From positions 1 to 64,000 of the forward strand of contig CALZAE010000001.1 in NCBI GenBank assembly GCA_945612235.1: 64,000 bases of DNA. Reading direction: 5' to 3'. Under the pieces are notes generated by a model. It saw only the letters and a program-made list of their open reading frames with translations. It did no database searches and was not told where the DNA came from. Of this stretch, positions 48,595 to 58,361 are shown in pieces. The position numbers and the translations under genes are program-made. Source of the stretch: an uncultured Gammaproteobacteria bacterium (GTDB lineage: Bacteria; Pseudomonadota; Gammaproteobacteria; Pseudomonadales; Pseudomonadaceae). Every line of letters starts with the position of its first letter. Within the stretch, counting starts at the first letter, position 1.

Positions 48595-49743
48595 TTAATG
48601 TGTCTCAGCAAATAACTGCTGCGCCATTCGACCATATCGCTCACAGTGAAAATCACTGTCGCCAAATAGAACTTGCGCCACCCGTGAACGTTTGAGATAA
48701 AGACCTAAATCGTATTCGTCCGTCACGCCGATTCCACCATGCATCTGTACAGCTTCACGGCTGATCTTATGTGCCGCTTCACCGGCTTTCCACTTGGCTA
48801 AGCTGACCATCTGCTGGCGGTTTTCCACACTGCAGTTTGCATCATTTAAGGCTTCAAAACCGGCCATCACAGCGCTGCGCGCCAACTCAAGATCCACCAT
48901 CATCCAGGCTGCACGGTGTTGCAGTGCTTGGAAACTACCAATCGCCGCACCAAACTGGGTACGGGTTTTCAAGTATTCAATGGTCATTTCAAACATCACA
49001 GCGGTCGCACCGAGCAACTCAGCCGCTACACACACCGCACCACAATCCAATGCACGCTCAAGCTGAGCTTGTGCATCGCCCGTGCCAATACGTGCAGCAG
49101 CAGGCAATTGCACCGCATGCAGTGACACGCGTGCGTGATTTCTGGAATCGAGCAAACTCATGGATTCAATTTCTAAGCCGTGTGTATCCTTAGGCACTAA
49201 AAACAATGCGGTCTCACCGCAGGACATGCGCCCCGCCACCAGCAAGGCATCTGCACCCTGCGCGTCCGGCACCCACAAATCTTCCCCGCCTAATACAAAG
49301 CCATCGCCTTGCTCGCTCACTTCAACATCCAAGTGCTCGGGGTGAAAGCGGTCTTTACCTTGAGTGGCCAAAGCAAAACGCTGCTGGCCTTCAATTAAAG
49401 CTGGCAAGAGTTCAGCGCGCTGCGCTTCAGTGGCAACATCATTAATTAAAGAGGCGCAGAGTACGACCGATGACAATAAAGGTGCGGGCGTCAAGTTACG
49501 GCCAAGATGCTCAAATACCGGTGCAAAACCTTGGAAACCAAACTCCAAGCCACCGTAAGCCTCTGGCAAAGCAATACCACCCCAGCCAAACTCCAGCATT
49601 TGCTGCCAAACTGCGGTGTCAAAACCTTGTGGAAGTTGTTGATCTCGTATGCGTCGTTGCTCACTGACGGGCGAGCGCGCGGCTAAAAATTCGCGTGCGC
49701 TGTCGTCCAGTTGTTGTTGTTCTTCGTTATAGACAAGACTCAC
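48595..49743 (-). CDS. Acyl-CoA dehydrogenase partner subunit
   Basis: 382 aa; LVYNEEQQQLDDSAREFLAAR, QMHGGIGVTDEYDLGLYLKRSRV. Confidence 0.88.
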   Translation of the reverse strand: MSLVYNEEQQQLDDSAREFLAARSPVSEQRRIRDQQLPQGFDTAVWQQMLEFGWGGIALPEAYGGLEFGFQGFAPVFEHLGRNLTPAPLLSSVVLCASLINDVATEAQRAELLPALIEGQQRFALATQGKDRFHPEHLDVEVSEQGDGFVLGGEDLWVPDAQGADALLVAGRMSCGETALFLVPKDTHGLEIESMSLLDSRNHARVSLHAVQLPAAARIGTGDAQAQLERALDCGAVCVAAELLGATAVMFEMTIEYLKTRTQFGAAIGSFQALQHRAAWMMVDLELARSAVMAGFEALNDANCSVENRQQMVSLAKWKAGEAAHKISREAVQMHGGIGVTDEYDLGLYLKRSRVAQVLFGDSDFHCERYGRMAQQLFAETH

Positions 49744-49752
49744 ATTAACCTC

Positions 49753-50943
49753 CTATTTTCCTTCCGGAAGTCCAAGTACGCGCTTGGAAATCACGTTCAG
49801 CTGAACCTCAGAAGTTCCACCTGCAATGGCTTGGGAGAATGCATTGAGCCAAGTATTGGTCAGTGCTAACTGTTCATCACTAAAGGCTGAACCTTCCCAG
49901 CCCAGAGCACGACGCCCCATTACATCCAGTAAAACTTCAAACTTGTTCTTTTCTTGCTCACTATGCACCAGCTTCTGAATGGATGCCATCGAGGTAATAT
50001 CTTGACGGGCACGGGCCGCTTCATTTAAACGGCGCTGCGTGAGTTCAAAAGCATGCTCATCCATACGCAGCGCCATGGCGCGTTGGAACAGCGCGATATC
50101 ACTGTGCTCTTGTGGTTCAGGCAGGTAATCAAACAGAGTTTCTAACAAACTGAAATGGGTCGGCAGACTGATTTCACTGAACTTAGACATGGCGCGACGC
50201 TCATGCCCGAGTAAGGCCTTGGCCAGCGCCCAACCTTCATTCATCTCACCAATGAGCTGCGACATAGGCACACGCACATCATCAAAAAAGACTTGGCAAA
50301 AGCTGGATTTACCGCTGATCAAGTCAATGGGTGTCGGCGTGACACCTGGGGATTTCATATCCAACACAATCAGGCTGATGCCTGCGTGCTTAGGCTCTTT
50401 GGGGCCGGTGCGTACTAAAGCGTACATCCAGTCGGACTGATCACCGTAAGAGGTCCAGATTTTTGTACCGTTGACTACCAGATGATCGCCATCAACCCGT
50501 GCGGCTGTTTGTAAACTGGCTAAGTCAGAACCTGCGTTAGGCTCGGAGAAGCCTTGGCACCAACGGATTTCACCACGCGCCATGGGTGGTAATAATTCAC
50601 GTTTTTGGTCTTCAGTACCAAACTCCAGCAAGACTGGGCCCAGCATCCAAATACCCAAGTTGATCTGCGGTGGACGGCAACGCAGCTTACGCATTTCGGT
50701 TTCTAGCACTGTGGTTTGCTCAGCACTCAGACCACCACCACCGTACTCGACCGGCCAGCTTGGGCAAAACCAGCCTTTATCACGCATGCGTTCAAACCAC
50801 AGACGTTGATCATCGTTTTTAAAATCTATTGTGCGTCCGCCCCAGACCATTTCATCGGCCGGCATCAGCCCGCGCATAGATTTTGGGCAATTCTCTTCCA
50901 GCCACTCACGTACATTGTGGCGGAACTCTTCTATGTCGTTCAT
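49753..50943 (-). CDS. Acyl-CoA dehydrogenase
   Basis: 396 aa; GFSEPNAGSDLASLQTAARVDGDHLVVNGTKIWTS. Confidence 0.9.
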   Translation of the reverse strand: MNDIEEFRHNVREWLEENCPKSMRGLMPADEMVWGGRTIDFKNDDQRLWFERMRDKGWFCPSWPVEYGGGGLSAEQTTVLETEMRKLRCRPPQINLGIWMLGPVLLEFGTEDQKRELLPPMARGEIRWCQGFSEPNAGSDLASLQTAARVDGDHLVVNGTKIWTSYGDQSDWMYALVRTGPKEPKHAGISLIVLDMKSPGVTPTPIDLISGKSSFCQVFFDDVRVPMSQLIGEMNEGWALAKALLGHERRAMSKFSEISLPTHFSLLETLFDYLPEPQEHSDIALFQRAMALRMDEHAFELTQRRLNEAARARQDITSMASIQKLVHSEQEKNKFEVLLDVMGRRALGWEGSAFSDEQLALTNTWLNAFSQAIAGGTSEVQLNVISKRVLGLPEGK

Positions 50944-51140
50944 AGGTTTTCCCGCTTGTTACACAAGGCTAATGAACTTTACGTTCGGTTTATTATTGTT
51001 GTCTTAATAGCTATAGCAGCGTGACGAGCACACACAATTGCTCGATAAACCTATTGTGTTTATCTACAAGCAGCAGGCTGACAACGTTCACAAACTGAGC
51101 CTGATCAAGTATAGATTCAGGCCCAGCTTGCTATGAAGGC

Positions 51141-51323
51141 TTACCAGTTCTGTAAGGGGGAGTAAGCAGCTGAGAAGTTCTGTGGCATTACACACTGATT
51201 CGGACTGGCCTCACAGATTTGTGCAATGGATGAAGTACCGGTTGGCGTGAGCACAACGGTGGCACTTAGCGCCATAAAGAACCCAGCGACTATAAACCCA
51301 ACGGTTAATTTTTTTATTTTCAT
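51141..51323 (-). CDS. Small putative exported protein of unknown function (60 aa)
   Basis: MKIKKLTVGFIVAGFFMALSATVVLTPTGTSSIAQICEASPNQCVMPQNFSAAYSPLQNW; upstream CGGAGGAAATA RBS; signal-peptide-like N-terminus. Confidence 0.65.
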   Translation of the reverse strand: MKIKKLTVGFIVAGFFMALSATVVLTPTGTSSIAQICEASPNQCVMPQNFSAAYSPLQNW

Positions 51324-51427
51324 TATTTCCTCCGCTACATCCGCTTTTATAAGCTTATGCGAGGTATCAGTTGCAATCACAACTTGCCACCTCAACTCCA
51401 AGATACTCCCGCCGATGGACCAATGCG

Positions 51428-51443
51428 TCATCTAAATGGACTA
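51428..51443 (-). promoter_or_regulatory. Variant cluster motif site (TCATC TAAATG GACTA)
   Basis: One mismatch in the proximal half; ~112 bp upstream of the small exported protein gene. Confidence 0.55.
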
Positions 51444-51568
51444 GTTTGAAAAATACCTCAGCAGCTCAGCATTAACGCCTTTAAAACCATACACCCAGCC
51501 CTATATTTCACAATTATCCATTGAGCCACATGCGACTTAAGTCGCAATAAATCTTGAATTTAAGGCAT

Positions 51569-51606
51569 AAAAAAAGCCGCTTACTCAATGCGAGTAAGCG
51601 GCTTTG
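51569..51606 (-). terminator. Rho-independent terminator
   Basis: AAAGCCGCTTACTC AATGC GAGTAAGCGGCTTT after the second DUF1329 gene. Confidence 0.88.
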
Positions 51607-51619
51607 ATGTGCGCGAAGC

Positions 51620-52999
51620 TTATAAACCTAAGCGACGTGCAGCCTCAGGTCCAAAGTCACCTGATTTCAGCTTACCCGTATTGAGGGTATAGGCTGATTT
51701 CTGCTCATTGACCAGGTTAAAGGCAAGGTATGAACCCGCCAGTAGATCATGGTACAGACCTACACCCGCTTGCCATGTTTGCGCTTCATAGGCATAGAAG
51801 TAGTTGACCATCGATGTGCGCCAGAGTTGGCCACGAGCATCGAAGTTCTCACCCATCAACATCAACATGCTGTCTTCATCAACATACATGCGGCGTTTGC
51901 CATATAAATGGCGGTAGCCATCTTTGAGCTTACCTTCGAGCACCCAAACACGGTGCAGCTCATAGCGCATATGATCTGGATTCACGTGCCCCTTAGTCAA
52001 GAGTTCATCGTATGAGATATTTTTGTCGTGAATACCATAGGCGTTGTAAGGCACATACATTTCTTGCTTGCCCACAATGTCCCAGTTGTAACGCACACCG
52101 GAACCGTTAAAGATACGCACTTCATCGACAGTAATAGAGCCGCCACTGCCTGGAAACTGCATATCAAAACCATACTCAGGCGCCTGACGTACACGACGGG
52201 TACCTGGATCATAGCGCCAGCTCTGACGTGGTTCAGCCTTGTGGTTAAAGTACTCAAGACCGGTATTGACTTCACCACGATCACGCTGTGGCAAGTTGGT
52301 TTGGTTTAAGAAATAAGCGGATGGACCTTTAGTAGGACCTTCATTACCTGGCTTTAAAAACAATGCCAAGTTCGCTGATTTGAGCTGACCATGGCTGCGG
52401 CTACCGTCAGCCAAGACATACATATTGTCAGACACCAACTCTTCACTCCACGGACGGTAAGTAAAGAATGATGAAGTCCAGAGCAGCTCTAAGCCCGTTT
52501 TCGGGAATGGAAAGGCAATACCACCGGTGGTGGCATCAATGCCTTCACCATCATCCACGAGCTTGGCATTTTTAGCATTCTTCAACGTCACCTCACACAC
52601 AGAATCCGGAAAACGGAAATCACGGTGCGATGGATAAATTGGCATTTTGAAAGTATCTGGGTACTTCGCAAATAACGCTAACTGGCCTTCCGATAACTTA
52701 TCTTTATGCTCTGCTAAGTTAGCTGCAGTAATCACAAACAAGGGTTTTTCACCCGCGTAAGGATCAATCGGGTGATTGCCTGTGCCTTTAAAATCAACAT
52801 GATCAGGTGCACCCAACCATTTACCGCTCCACTCAGGAATGGTACCTGCAGCGTTACCTGCTTTTTCTGCGCCAACGCAGGTTAAATCTTTGCCTAAGCG
52901 CTGGATTTCAGCGTCAGTGGCTGCCTGCGCTGTACCAGCAAGCAAGCCCCCTACGGCTGTGACCAGCAGCAGCCTTTTTAAAGTATGCGTATAAGACAT
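51620..52999 (-). CDS. DUF1329 family exported protein (copy 2)
   Basis: 459 aa; TDAEIQRLGKDLTCVGAEKAGNAAGTIPEWSGKWLG, paralogue of 36065..37456. Confidence 0.87.
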   Translation of the reverse strand: MSYTHTLKRLLLVTAVGGLLAGTAQAATDAEIQRLGKDLTCVGAEKAGNAAGTIPEWSGKWLGAPDHVDFKGTGNHPIDPYAGEKPLFVITAANLAEHKDKLSEGQLALFAKYPDTFKMPIYPSHRDFRFPDSVCEVTLKNAKNAKLVDDGEGIDATTGGIAFPFPKTGLELLWTSSFFTYRPWSEELVSDNMYVLADGSRSHGQLKSANLALFLKPGNEGPTKGPSAYFLNQTNLPQRDRGEVNTGLEYFNHKAEPRQSWRYDPGTRRVRQAPEYGFDMQFPGSGGSITVDEVRIFNGSGVRYNWDIVGKQEMYVPYNAYGIHDKNISYDELLTKGHVNPDHMRYELHRVWVLEGKLKDGYRHLYGKRRMYVDEDSMLMLMGENFDARGQLWRTSMVNYFYAYEAQTWQAGVGLYHDLLAGSYLAFNLVNEQKSAYTLNTGKLKSGDFGPEAARRLGL

Positions 53000-53015
53000 A
53001 ATGGCCTCGAAGCTA

Positions 53016-54644
53016 TCAGAATGTGTATTTTAAGTTAATCGCAAGGTGATCACGGTCAGCCATCAGACGATTTTGATTCACACTTGCCGATGACAAGAAG
53101 TTGACCAGCGTTGCACCCACAGCAAAGTTTTGCTTGTAGGTGAAATCTGCACCCAGTGTTAAGCGCTTCTCATCACGACCAAAACCTTGGGCACCCGTGC
53201 CGCTGATGTTCTGTGTCCAGACAGCTGAAGTGGTTAAGTCCCAACCTTGTACGATGCTGGGGTAATCCATATAGATACCACCACCGAATAAGCTGCTTGA
53301 TTTGGTTTGCTTTGCTGATCGATATTTATTAAAGCTTGCGTCTGCTCCACCGCCGGTAATATGCAGCGTATCCACACTGTGAATCCGCTCATTCAGCACT
53401 TCAGCCATAAAGGTGGTTTGATGGGATAACCAGGATGGACCCAAGACATAAATCGCATTTAAGTTGGTCTGGATAATTTTACCGGTCGTAGGACCCACAT
53501 CATTTGCAAGATTAACAACCGCGCCTTCACGCAAACTTAAATCACCACCCACCTGTACTGCGTCAGCAATTTTGGTACTTAAGCTCATACCGGTCAGTTT
53601 GATATCTTCAAAGTATTTAAACTTGTAAGTCCCAAGATCAACAACGCCTAAGTCTTTAGCAGAACTGTACTGGGAGCCCCCACCAAAGAATACAGCTGGT
53701 GTACGGTCATGGTAACGGTAGTGGTACAAACCAATTTCGGTATTAAAGTCTGGGTTAAAGCGAACCCCTACACCCCACTGGCCTTTATTATCGGGCTTTT
53801 TAGTACCTGCATTCGTAACATAAGCATTACTATCAAAGTTGCCATTCAAGTCTGGCACGTAAAAACGCTCTGAACCTGGTCCAAAGAAATCCGAACCAAA
53901 GAAATCGCCCACAGGGTTGAGCAGTGTTTCTTCCCACTTGTACTGCCAGAAACCTGTCAAAGTGACCTGCTCGTTCAGCGCCAAGTTAAAAGACACTTGA
54001 CCTGCAGGCAGGTAGGCATCTTTAGCTTCGGTACCAGGTACGTTAAATTTCGTGGCATCAACAGGTGCTTGCCCCTGACTGATATTGGGCCAGAATAAAC
54101 TCTCACCCCACGCCACTAAGTGACGACCCGCTTTCACCGACAGGTACTTTGAGTCACCCATGGTGAAGTTACCAAACACATAGGCATCCAGCAGACGTGC
54201 TTGTCCGCCGCTGCGCTCTTTAGTTTTGCTGGTAAATTTGCGGTGGTTGCCGGCCTTGTTGACCGTACCCGGTGAGTTGTTTTTGTTGGTGTTGTGGTAC
54301 ACATCATCATAGAAATGACTGCCGCGTAACACTGCCCCTACATTCTCGTAACGAGCAATCACTTCACCAAACAGGCTGACACGGTTATTGATTAATCCCC
54401 ATTTATCAAAGTTGCGTGTGCCGTCATCATTGTTTGGATCTTTTAAGTAAGCTGAATTAGCCGAACCTGTACGCGTTGAAAGCGTGTAGTTTGCGGTTAA
54501 TTGGCTTTGCAAACTGAAGCCATTATCAAAATGGACTGTTGGCAGAGCCAGTGCTGAAGCACTGCAGGTGATGGCTGCAATAGCCACAGACAATTGCCTT
54601 AAAGAGCTTATCGTTTTTGTTGCAGTTAGCGTGTGCCGGTTCAT
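53016..54644 (-). CDS. DUF1302 family outer-membrane beta-barrel-like protein (copy 2)
   Basis: Signal peptide; VHFDNGFSLQSQLTANYTLSTRTGSANS, C-terminal LAINLKYTF; start trimmed to MNRHTLTATK at 54644. Confidence 0.87.
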   Translation of the reverse strand: MNRHTLTATKTISSLRQLSVAIAAITCSASALALPTVHFDNGFSLQSQLTANYTLSTRTGSANSAYLKDPNNDDGTRNFDKWGLINNRVSLFGEVIARYENVGAVLRGSHFYDDVYHNTNKNNSPGTVNKAGNHRKFTSKTKERSGGQARLLDAYVFGNFTMGDSKYLSVKAGRHLVAWGESLFWPNISQGQAPVDATKFNVPGTEAKDAYLPAGQVSFNLALNEQVTLTGFWQYKWEETLLNPVGDFFGSDFFGPGSERFYVPDLNGNFDSNAYVTNAGTKKPDNKGQWGVGVRFNPDFNTEIGLYHYRYHDRTPAVFFGGGSQYSSAKDLGVVDLGTYKFKYFEDIKLTGMSLSTKIADAVQVGGDLSLREGAVVNLANDVGPTTGKIIQTNLNAIYVLGPSWLSHQTTFMAEVLNERIHSVDTLHITGGGADASFNKYRSAKQTKSSSLFGGGIYMDYPSIVQGWDLTTSAVWTQNISGTGAQGFGRDEKRLTLGADFTYKQNFAVGATLVNFLSSASVNQNRLMADRDHLAINLKYTF

Positions 54645-54714
54645 GGTTAAAGTTCCTTTATTATTATGCAGTTCAACCGTGCACAACAGTAACTTTGCCC
54701 ACATAACCCCAGCA

Positions 54715-54730
54715 TCGTACAAACGGACGA
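54715..54730 (-). promoter_or_regulatory. Cluster motif site (TCGTA CAAACG GACGA)
   Basis: Centred ~78 bp upstream of the DUF1302 copy 2 start. Confidence 0.6.
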
Positions 54731-54769
54731 TACCTAGGCGCCGTTCAGCGCCTAGATTTAAACGCTCTT

Positions 54770-55804
54770 TTAATCAGGAAACTTCAAATGAACCTTGCCT
54801 GAGGTCGCCACAGCTTGGCAGGCCAGTGTCCAGCCTTCAGCCAGCTCATTTTTATCCAAGGCATCATTGGCCAGTAAATCCACATCACCTGAGACTAAAG
54901 TACACATACAGGTTGCACAGGAACCCACCAGACATGAATGTGGCGCTTTAATGCCTTCACGCAACATGGCGGCCAGTAATATTTCGCCATCCTCACACTC
55001 GATTTCACGGGTTTCACCATCCAACTCAACAGTCAATTGAGTTGCAGTTGACCCAGCGTGCTGCACAACGGCTTCAAAACCGCCTTCACTTTCACCTGGC
55101 AATGAAACAAAACGCTCAACATGCACAGATTTACCATTGATGCCGGCAATTTTTGCAGCTTGCTCAACACACTGCATAAAAGGCTCAGGGCCACAGACAA
55201 AGACTTCTGGGTTGTCCAAACCTTCAGCAAACTGGGCTAAATGCGCTGGTGATGTATGCCCCTGCACAGAATCCAACCAGTGAATAATCTGCAAGCGCTC
55301 AGGGTGCTGCACAGCGAGTTCACGCAGCAAACTTTTGAAAATAACCGAACTCTCGTCGCGGTTGGCGTAGACAAAACGTACTCGCCCCTGCCCCTGACTT
55401 AAAGCCGAGCGCAGAATCGATAACACAGGTGTAACACCACTACCGCCGGCAAATAACAGGAAGTTCGCATCCAGATTTTTCGGTACAAACACGCCAGCGG
55501 GCTTTAACACTTCTAAGGTATCGCCGGCTTTAATGTTATCGCACAGCCAGTTTGAACCACGGCCATCTGTCACACGCTTAACAGTGACACGCAGGTTCTC
55601 ATTTTCATAAGGCGAGCTGGATAATGAATAGCAGCGTGGCAACCAATCATCCTGCCATGGTGTACGCAAGGTTAAAAACTGACCCGGGCGGTATTTAAAA
55701 TCCGCCTTTAATTCCTCAGGGATATCAAACTCAAATGAGCAGGCATCATGGGTTTCCTGTATGACCGAAGCCACACGCAGCTTATGGTAACTGGGTAGAC
55801 TCAT
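54770..55804 (-). CDS. kshB: 3-ketosteroid 9alpha-monooxygenase reductase-like (KshB)
   Basis: 344 aa; FNR-type RPGQFLTLR, LLFAGGSGVTPVLSILR, C-terminal plant-type [2Fe-2S] APHSCLVGSCATCMCTL. Confidence 0.85.
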   Translation of the reverse strand: MSLPSYHKLRVASVIQETHDACSFEFDIPEELKADFKYRPGQFLTLRTPWQDDWLPRCYSLSSSPYENENLRVTVKRVTDGRGSNWLCDNIKAGDTLEVLKPAGVFVPKNLDANFLLFAGGSGVTPVLSILRSALSQGQGRVRFVYANRDESSVIFKSLLRELAVQHPERLQIIHWLDSVQGHTSPAHLAQFAEGLDNPEVFVCGPEPFMQCVEQAAKIAGINGKSVHVERFVSLPGESEGGFEAVVQHAGSTATQLTVELDGETREIECEDGEILLAAMLREGIKAPHSCLVGSCATCMCTLVSGDVDLLANDALDKNELAEGWTLACQAVATSGKVHLKFPD

Positions 55805-55806
55805 AA

Positions 55807-56565
55807 TTAAATACTCATTACAAATTGGCCACTGTCAATGCGCAACTCAATGCCATTCACAGCACGGGCCTCATCCGAAGCCAAATACAGTACAGCATCA
55901 GCCACATCAGATGGACGACAGGCACGGTTCATCGGATCTTTATCAATTGTTAACAACTCAGGATCAACCCCGTCAGGATACCCCCCCCGCGTCATAGGCG
56001 TTAAAATGCCATCAGGATGAATCGAGTTACAACGAATTCGGTAACGTTTCAAACGGCAATCAGCAGCAACAGCACGCGTTAATGCTGCGACAGCACCTTT
56101 ACTTGCGCTATAAGCCACATAGTCTTCTTTAGCAGCAAGCGCAGCAATGGATGACATATTCACAATCGCGCCGCCTTGCTTTTTCATCACAGCAATAGCG
56201 GTTTTACAACCTAGAAAGACACTGTCAGCATTAACCGTTAATAAACGCTTCCAGTCTTCATAACTGGCTTCTTCAATATCACCTTTCAATAAAACCCCAG
56301 CGTTATTCACTAAAATATCCAACCGGCCAAATGCTTCAACCGTTGTATCAACCACGTGCCGCCAACCTTCCGGATCAGTGACATCATGACGAACAAATGT
56401 CGCACCAATTTCTTGCGCAATACGGCTTCCGTCAGTTTCATTCAGATCCGACATAATGACATGCGCCCCTTCGCAAGCGAAGCGACGCGCCACGGCTTCA
56501 CCAACACCACTAGCAGCGCCAGTGACAATAGCTACTTTTCCAGAAAGTCTTTGGCTCATTTTCAT
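55807..56565 (-). CDS. SDR, hydroxysteroid dehydrogenase-like
   Basis: 252 aa; TGAASGVGEAVARRFACEGAHV, NNAGVLLKGDIEE, YSASKGAV. Confidence 0.87.
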   Translation of the reverse strand: MKMSQRLSGKVAIVTGAASGVGEAVARRFACEGAHVIMSDLNETDGSRIAQEIGATFVRHDVTDPEGWRHVVDTTVEAFGRLDILVNNAGVLLKGDIEEASYEDWKRLLTVNADSVFLGCKTAIAVMKKQGGAIVNMSSIAALAAKEDYVAYSASKGAVAALTRAVAADCRLKRYRIRCNSIHPDGILTPMTRGGYPDGVDPELLTIDKDPMNRACRPSDVADAVLYLASDEARAVNGIELRIDSGQFVMSI

Positions 56566-56573
56566 CTTCCTTA

Positions 56574-58286
56574 TTATTTAGCCGCTGCATTCAGCGCTGC
56601 AACGTAACCAAAAGTCATTGCGGGCCCCAATGTTCCACCCGCGCCTGGATAAGTAGTACCCAATACTGAAGCTGAGGTATTACCAATCGCATACAGTCCT
56701 TCAATCACTTGCCCATCAGGCTTAACCACTTGCGCATGCTCATTGGTTAACAAACCACCTTTAGTACCAATATCTCCGCCTTGAATCGGCATCGCGTAAT
56801 AGGGTCCTTTCGCAATTGGCGCCAAGCAAGGATTAGGGGTGATATTGCTGTCACCGTAGTAACGATCAAATACGTTACCACCGCGACCAAAGTCTTCATC
56901 CACACCTGTTTCAGCATAGCGGTTCATCTTTTTCACTGTGTCCTGCAAGCCTGCAGCATCCACACCAATTTTCTGCGCTAGCTCATCCAAGGTATCGGCT
57001 TTAAAGTAGAGTTTATTCAACCATTCTTTACGCAAGCGCATGTCTGGCATGATTTGCCCCGGCATCAACGGACCCATAGCATAATTAAACCGAAATTTCG
57101 CATCAAAAATTGCCCAGCTTGGAAAAGTCTTGCCTTGCGTCACCTGATTGTCAGCATGCATGGCTGTCACAAACTCAAGATAAGGGGATGCCTCATTAAC
57201 AAAACGCTTACCTAAGCTATTCACCACAATTGCACCAGGGAAAGCACGCTCAGCAAAAATACCACGGGCTTTTGTTTCACCTGGCACTAAAAAGGTGGGA
57301 GCCCACCATGCCCAATCCATCAAAGCAGTTGCCGCACCCAACTTTTGACCCGCTTCTAATGCGGCTCCAGTATTAGCGCCTTCAGGTGTTGCACACCATT
57401 CAACCTTATTCGGTTGTGGTAAATACTTCGCACGCAGCTCTGGGTTTTGCTCAAAACCACCCGCACCTAAAATCACACCTTTCTCGGCACGAATGCGTTG
57501 CTGCTGGCCATTACGCTCAACCACCACACCACACACACGACCATTTTCTTCAATTAAATCAACAAAGTTGGTGTTCAACCACAAAGGAATATTCTTATCC
57601 AGCATGGATGCACGTAAGCTCGCAATCAACGCATTTCCTAAAGCGGTACGACGGTCACGTTGTTCTCCGGTTTTTTTACGCCAGCTAAAATCCAGCTTGT
57701 AACGCAACATCATCCACATCACCATCAGCCGCCAGCCGCGACTTTTAGACATCGCAACGTGTGCCTGACGTGCAGTCCATGAAATGCGCCCCATCAACAA
57801 ATTGCCGCGTGACGCTTCACGTAAATTGGATATTTCATCTTTTAGTGAAGATAGATCAAACAACTCAGGATCAAGGGTACGGCCACCGGGTAAAAACCCT
57901 TCTAAATGCGGGTAGTAATCTGGGTACTTCTCAGCAACGGCATAACGCACCCGTGAGTTTTTCTCCAACCACTGAACCATTTCTGGTGCTTTTTCGATGT
58001 ACTTACGCACACGCGTCTCATCAATATCAGCACCGATCGCATTTTTTAAATACGTCCAAGCTTTCTCCGGACTATCCTGCCCCCCCTTCGCCTTAAAGTG
58101 GTGGTTGCATGGAATCCAAATGCCACCACCCGATAATGCTGAAGTTCCGCCGTACTTATCAGTTTTTTCAATCACTAGCACTCGTAAACCTTGTGCTTGT
58201 GCAGTGATTGCAGCAGTTAAAGCACCAGCGCCTGAACCCACGACTACCAGATCGTAATCTGTATTGTAATTATTTTGAACAGTCAT
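56574..58286 (-). CDS. kstD: 3-ketosteroid Delta1-dehydrogenase family flavoprotein
   Basis: 570 aa; DLVVVGSGAGALTAAITAQAQGLRVLVIEKTDKYGGTSALSGGGIWIPCN, C-terminal TYPGAGGTLGPAMTFGYVAAL. Confidence 0.87.
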   Translation of the reverse strand: MTVQNNYNTDYDLVVVGSGAGALTAAITAQAQGLRVLVIEKTDKYGGTSALSGGGIWIPCNHHFKAKGGQDSPEKAWTYLKNAIGADIDETRVRKYIEKAPEMVQWLEKNSRVRYAVAEKYPDYYPHLEGFLPGGRTLDPELFDLSSLKDEISNLREASRGNLLMGRISWTARQAHVAMSKSRGWRLMVMWMMLRYKLDFSWRKKTGEQRDRRTALGNALIASLRASMLDKNIPLWLNTNFVDLIEENGRVCGVVVERNGQQQRIRAEKGVILGAGGFEQNPELRAKYLPQPNKVEWCATPEGANTGAALEAGQKLGAATALMDWAWWAPTFLVPGETKARGIFAERAFPGAIVVNSLGKRFVNEASPYLEFVTAMHADNQVTQGKTFPSWAIFDAKFRFNYAMGPLMPGQIMPDMRLRKEWLNKLYFKADTLDELAQKIGVDAAGLQDTVKKMNRYAETGVDEDFGRGGNVFDRYYGDSNITPNPCLAPIAKGPYYAMPIQGGDIGTKGGLLTNEHAQVVKPDGQVIEGLYAIGNTSASVLGTTYPGAGGTLGPAMTFGYVAALNAAAK

Positions 58287-58361
58287 CTACACACCTATCT
58301 TAATCACAAAGTTGACAAGCAAAAACCGTCGTGCTATTTGGAACTCGCGACAGCAATACTT

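Noticed and set aside
54770-58286. Complete 3-ketosteroid 9alpha-hydroxylase (KshAB)
   Set aside because: Only a KshB-like reductase is present; no Rieske oxygenase (KshA) was recognised in this window, so the complete enzyme is not claimed here.
58322-58350. AACCGTCGTGCTATTTGGAACTCGCGAC near the hsaA-kstD junction, partly like the motif
   Set aside because: Spacing and distal half do not match, and kstD is probably cotranscribed from the site upstream of hsaA.
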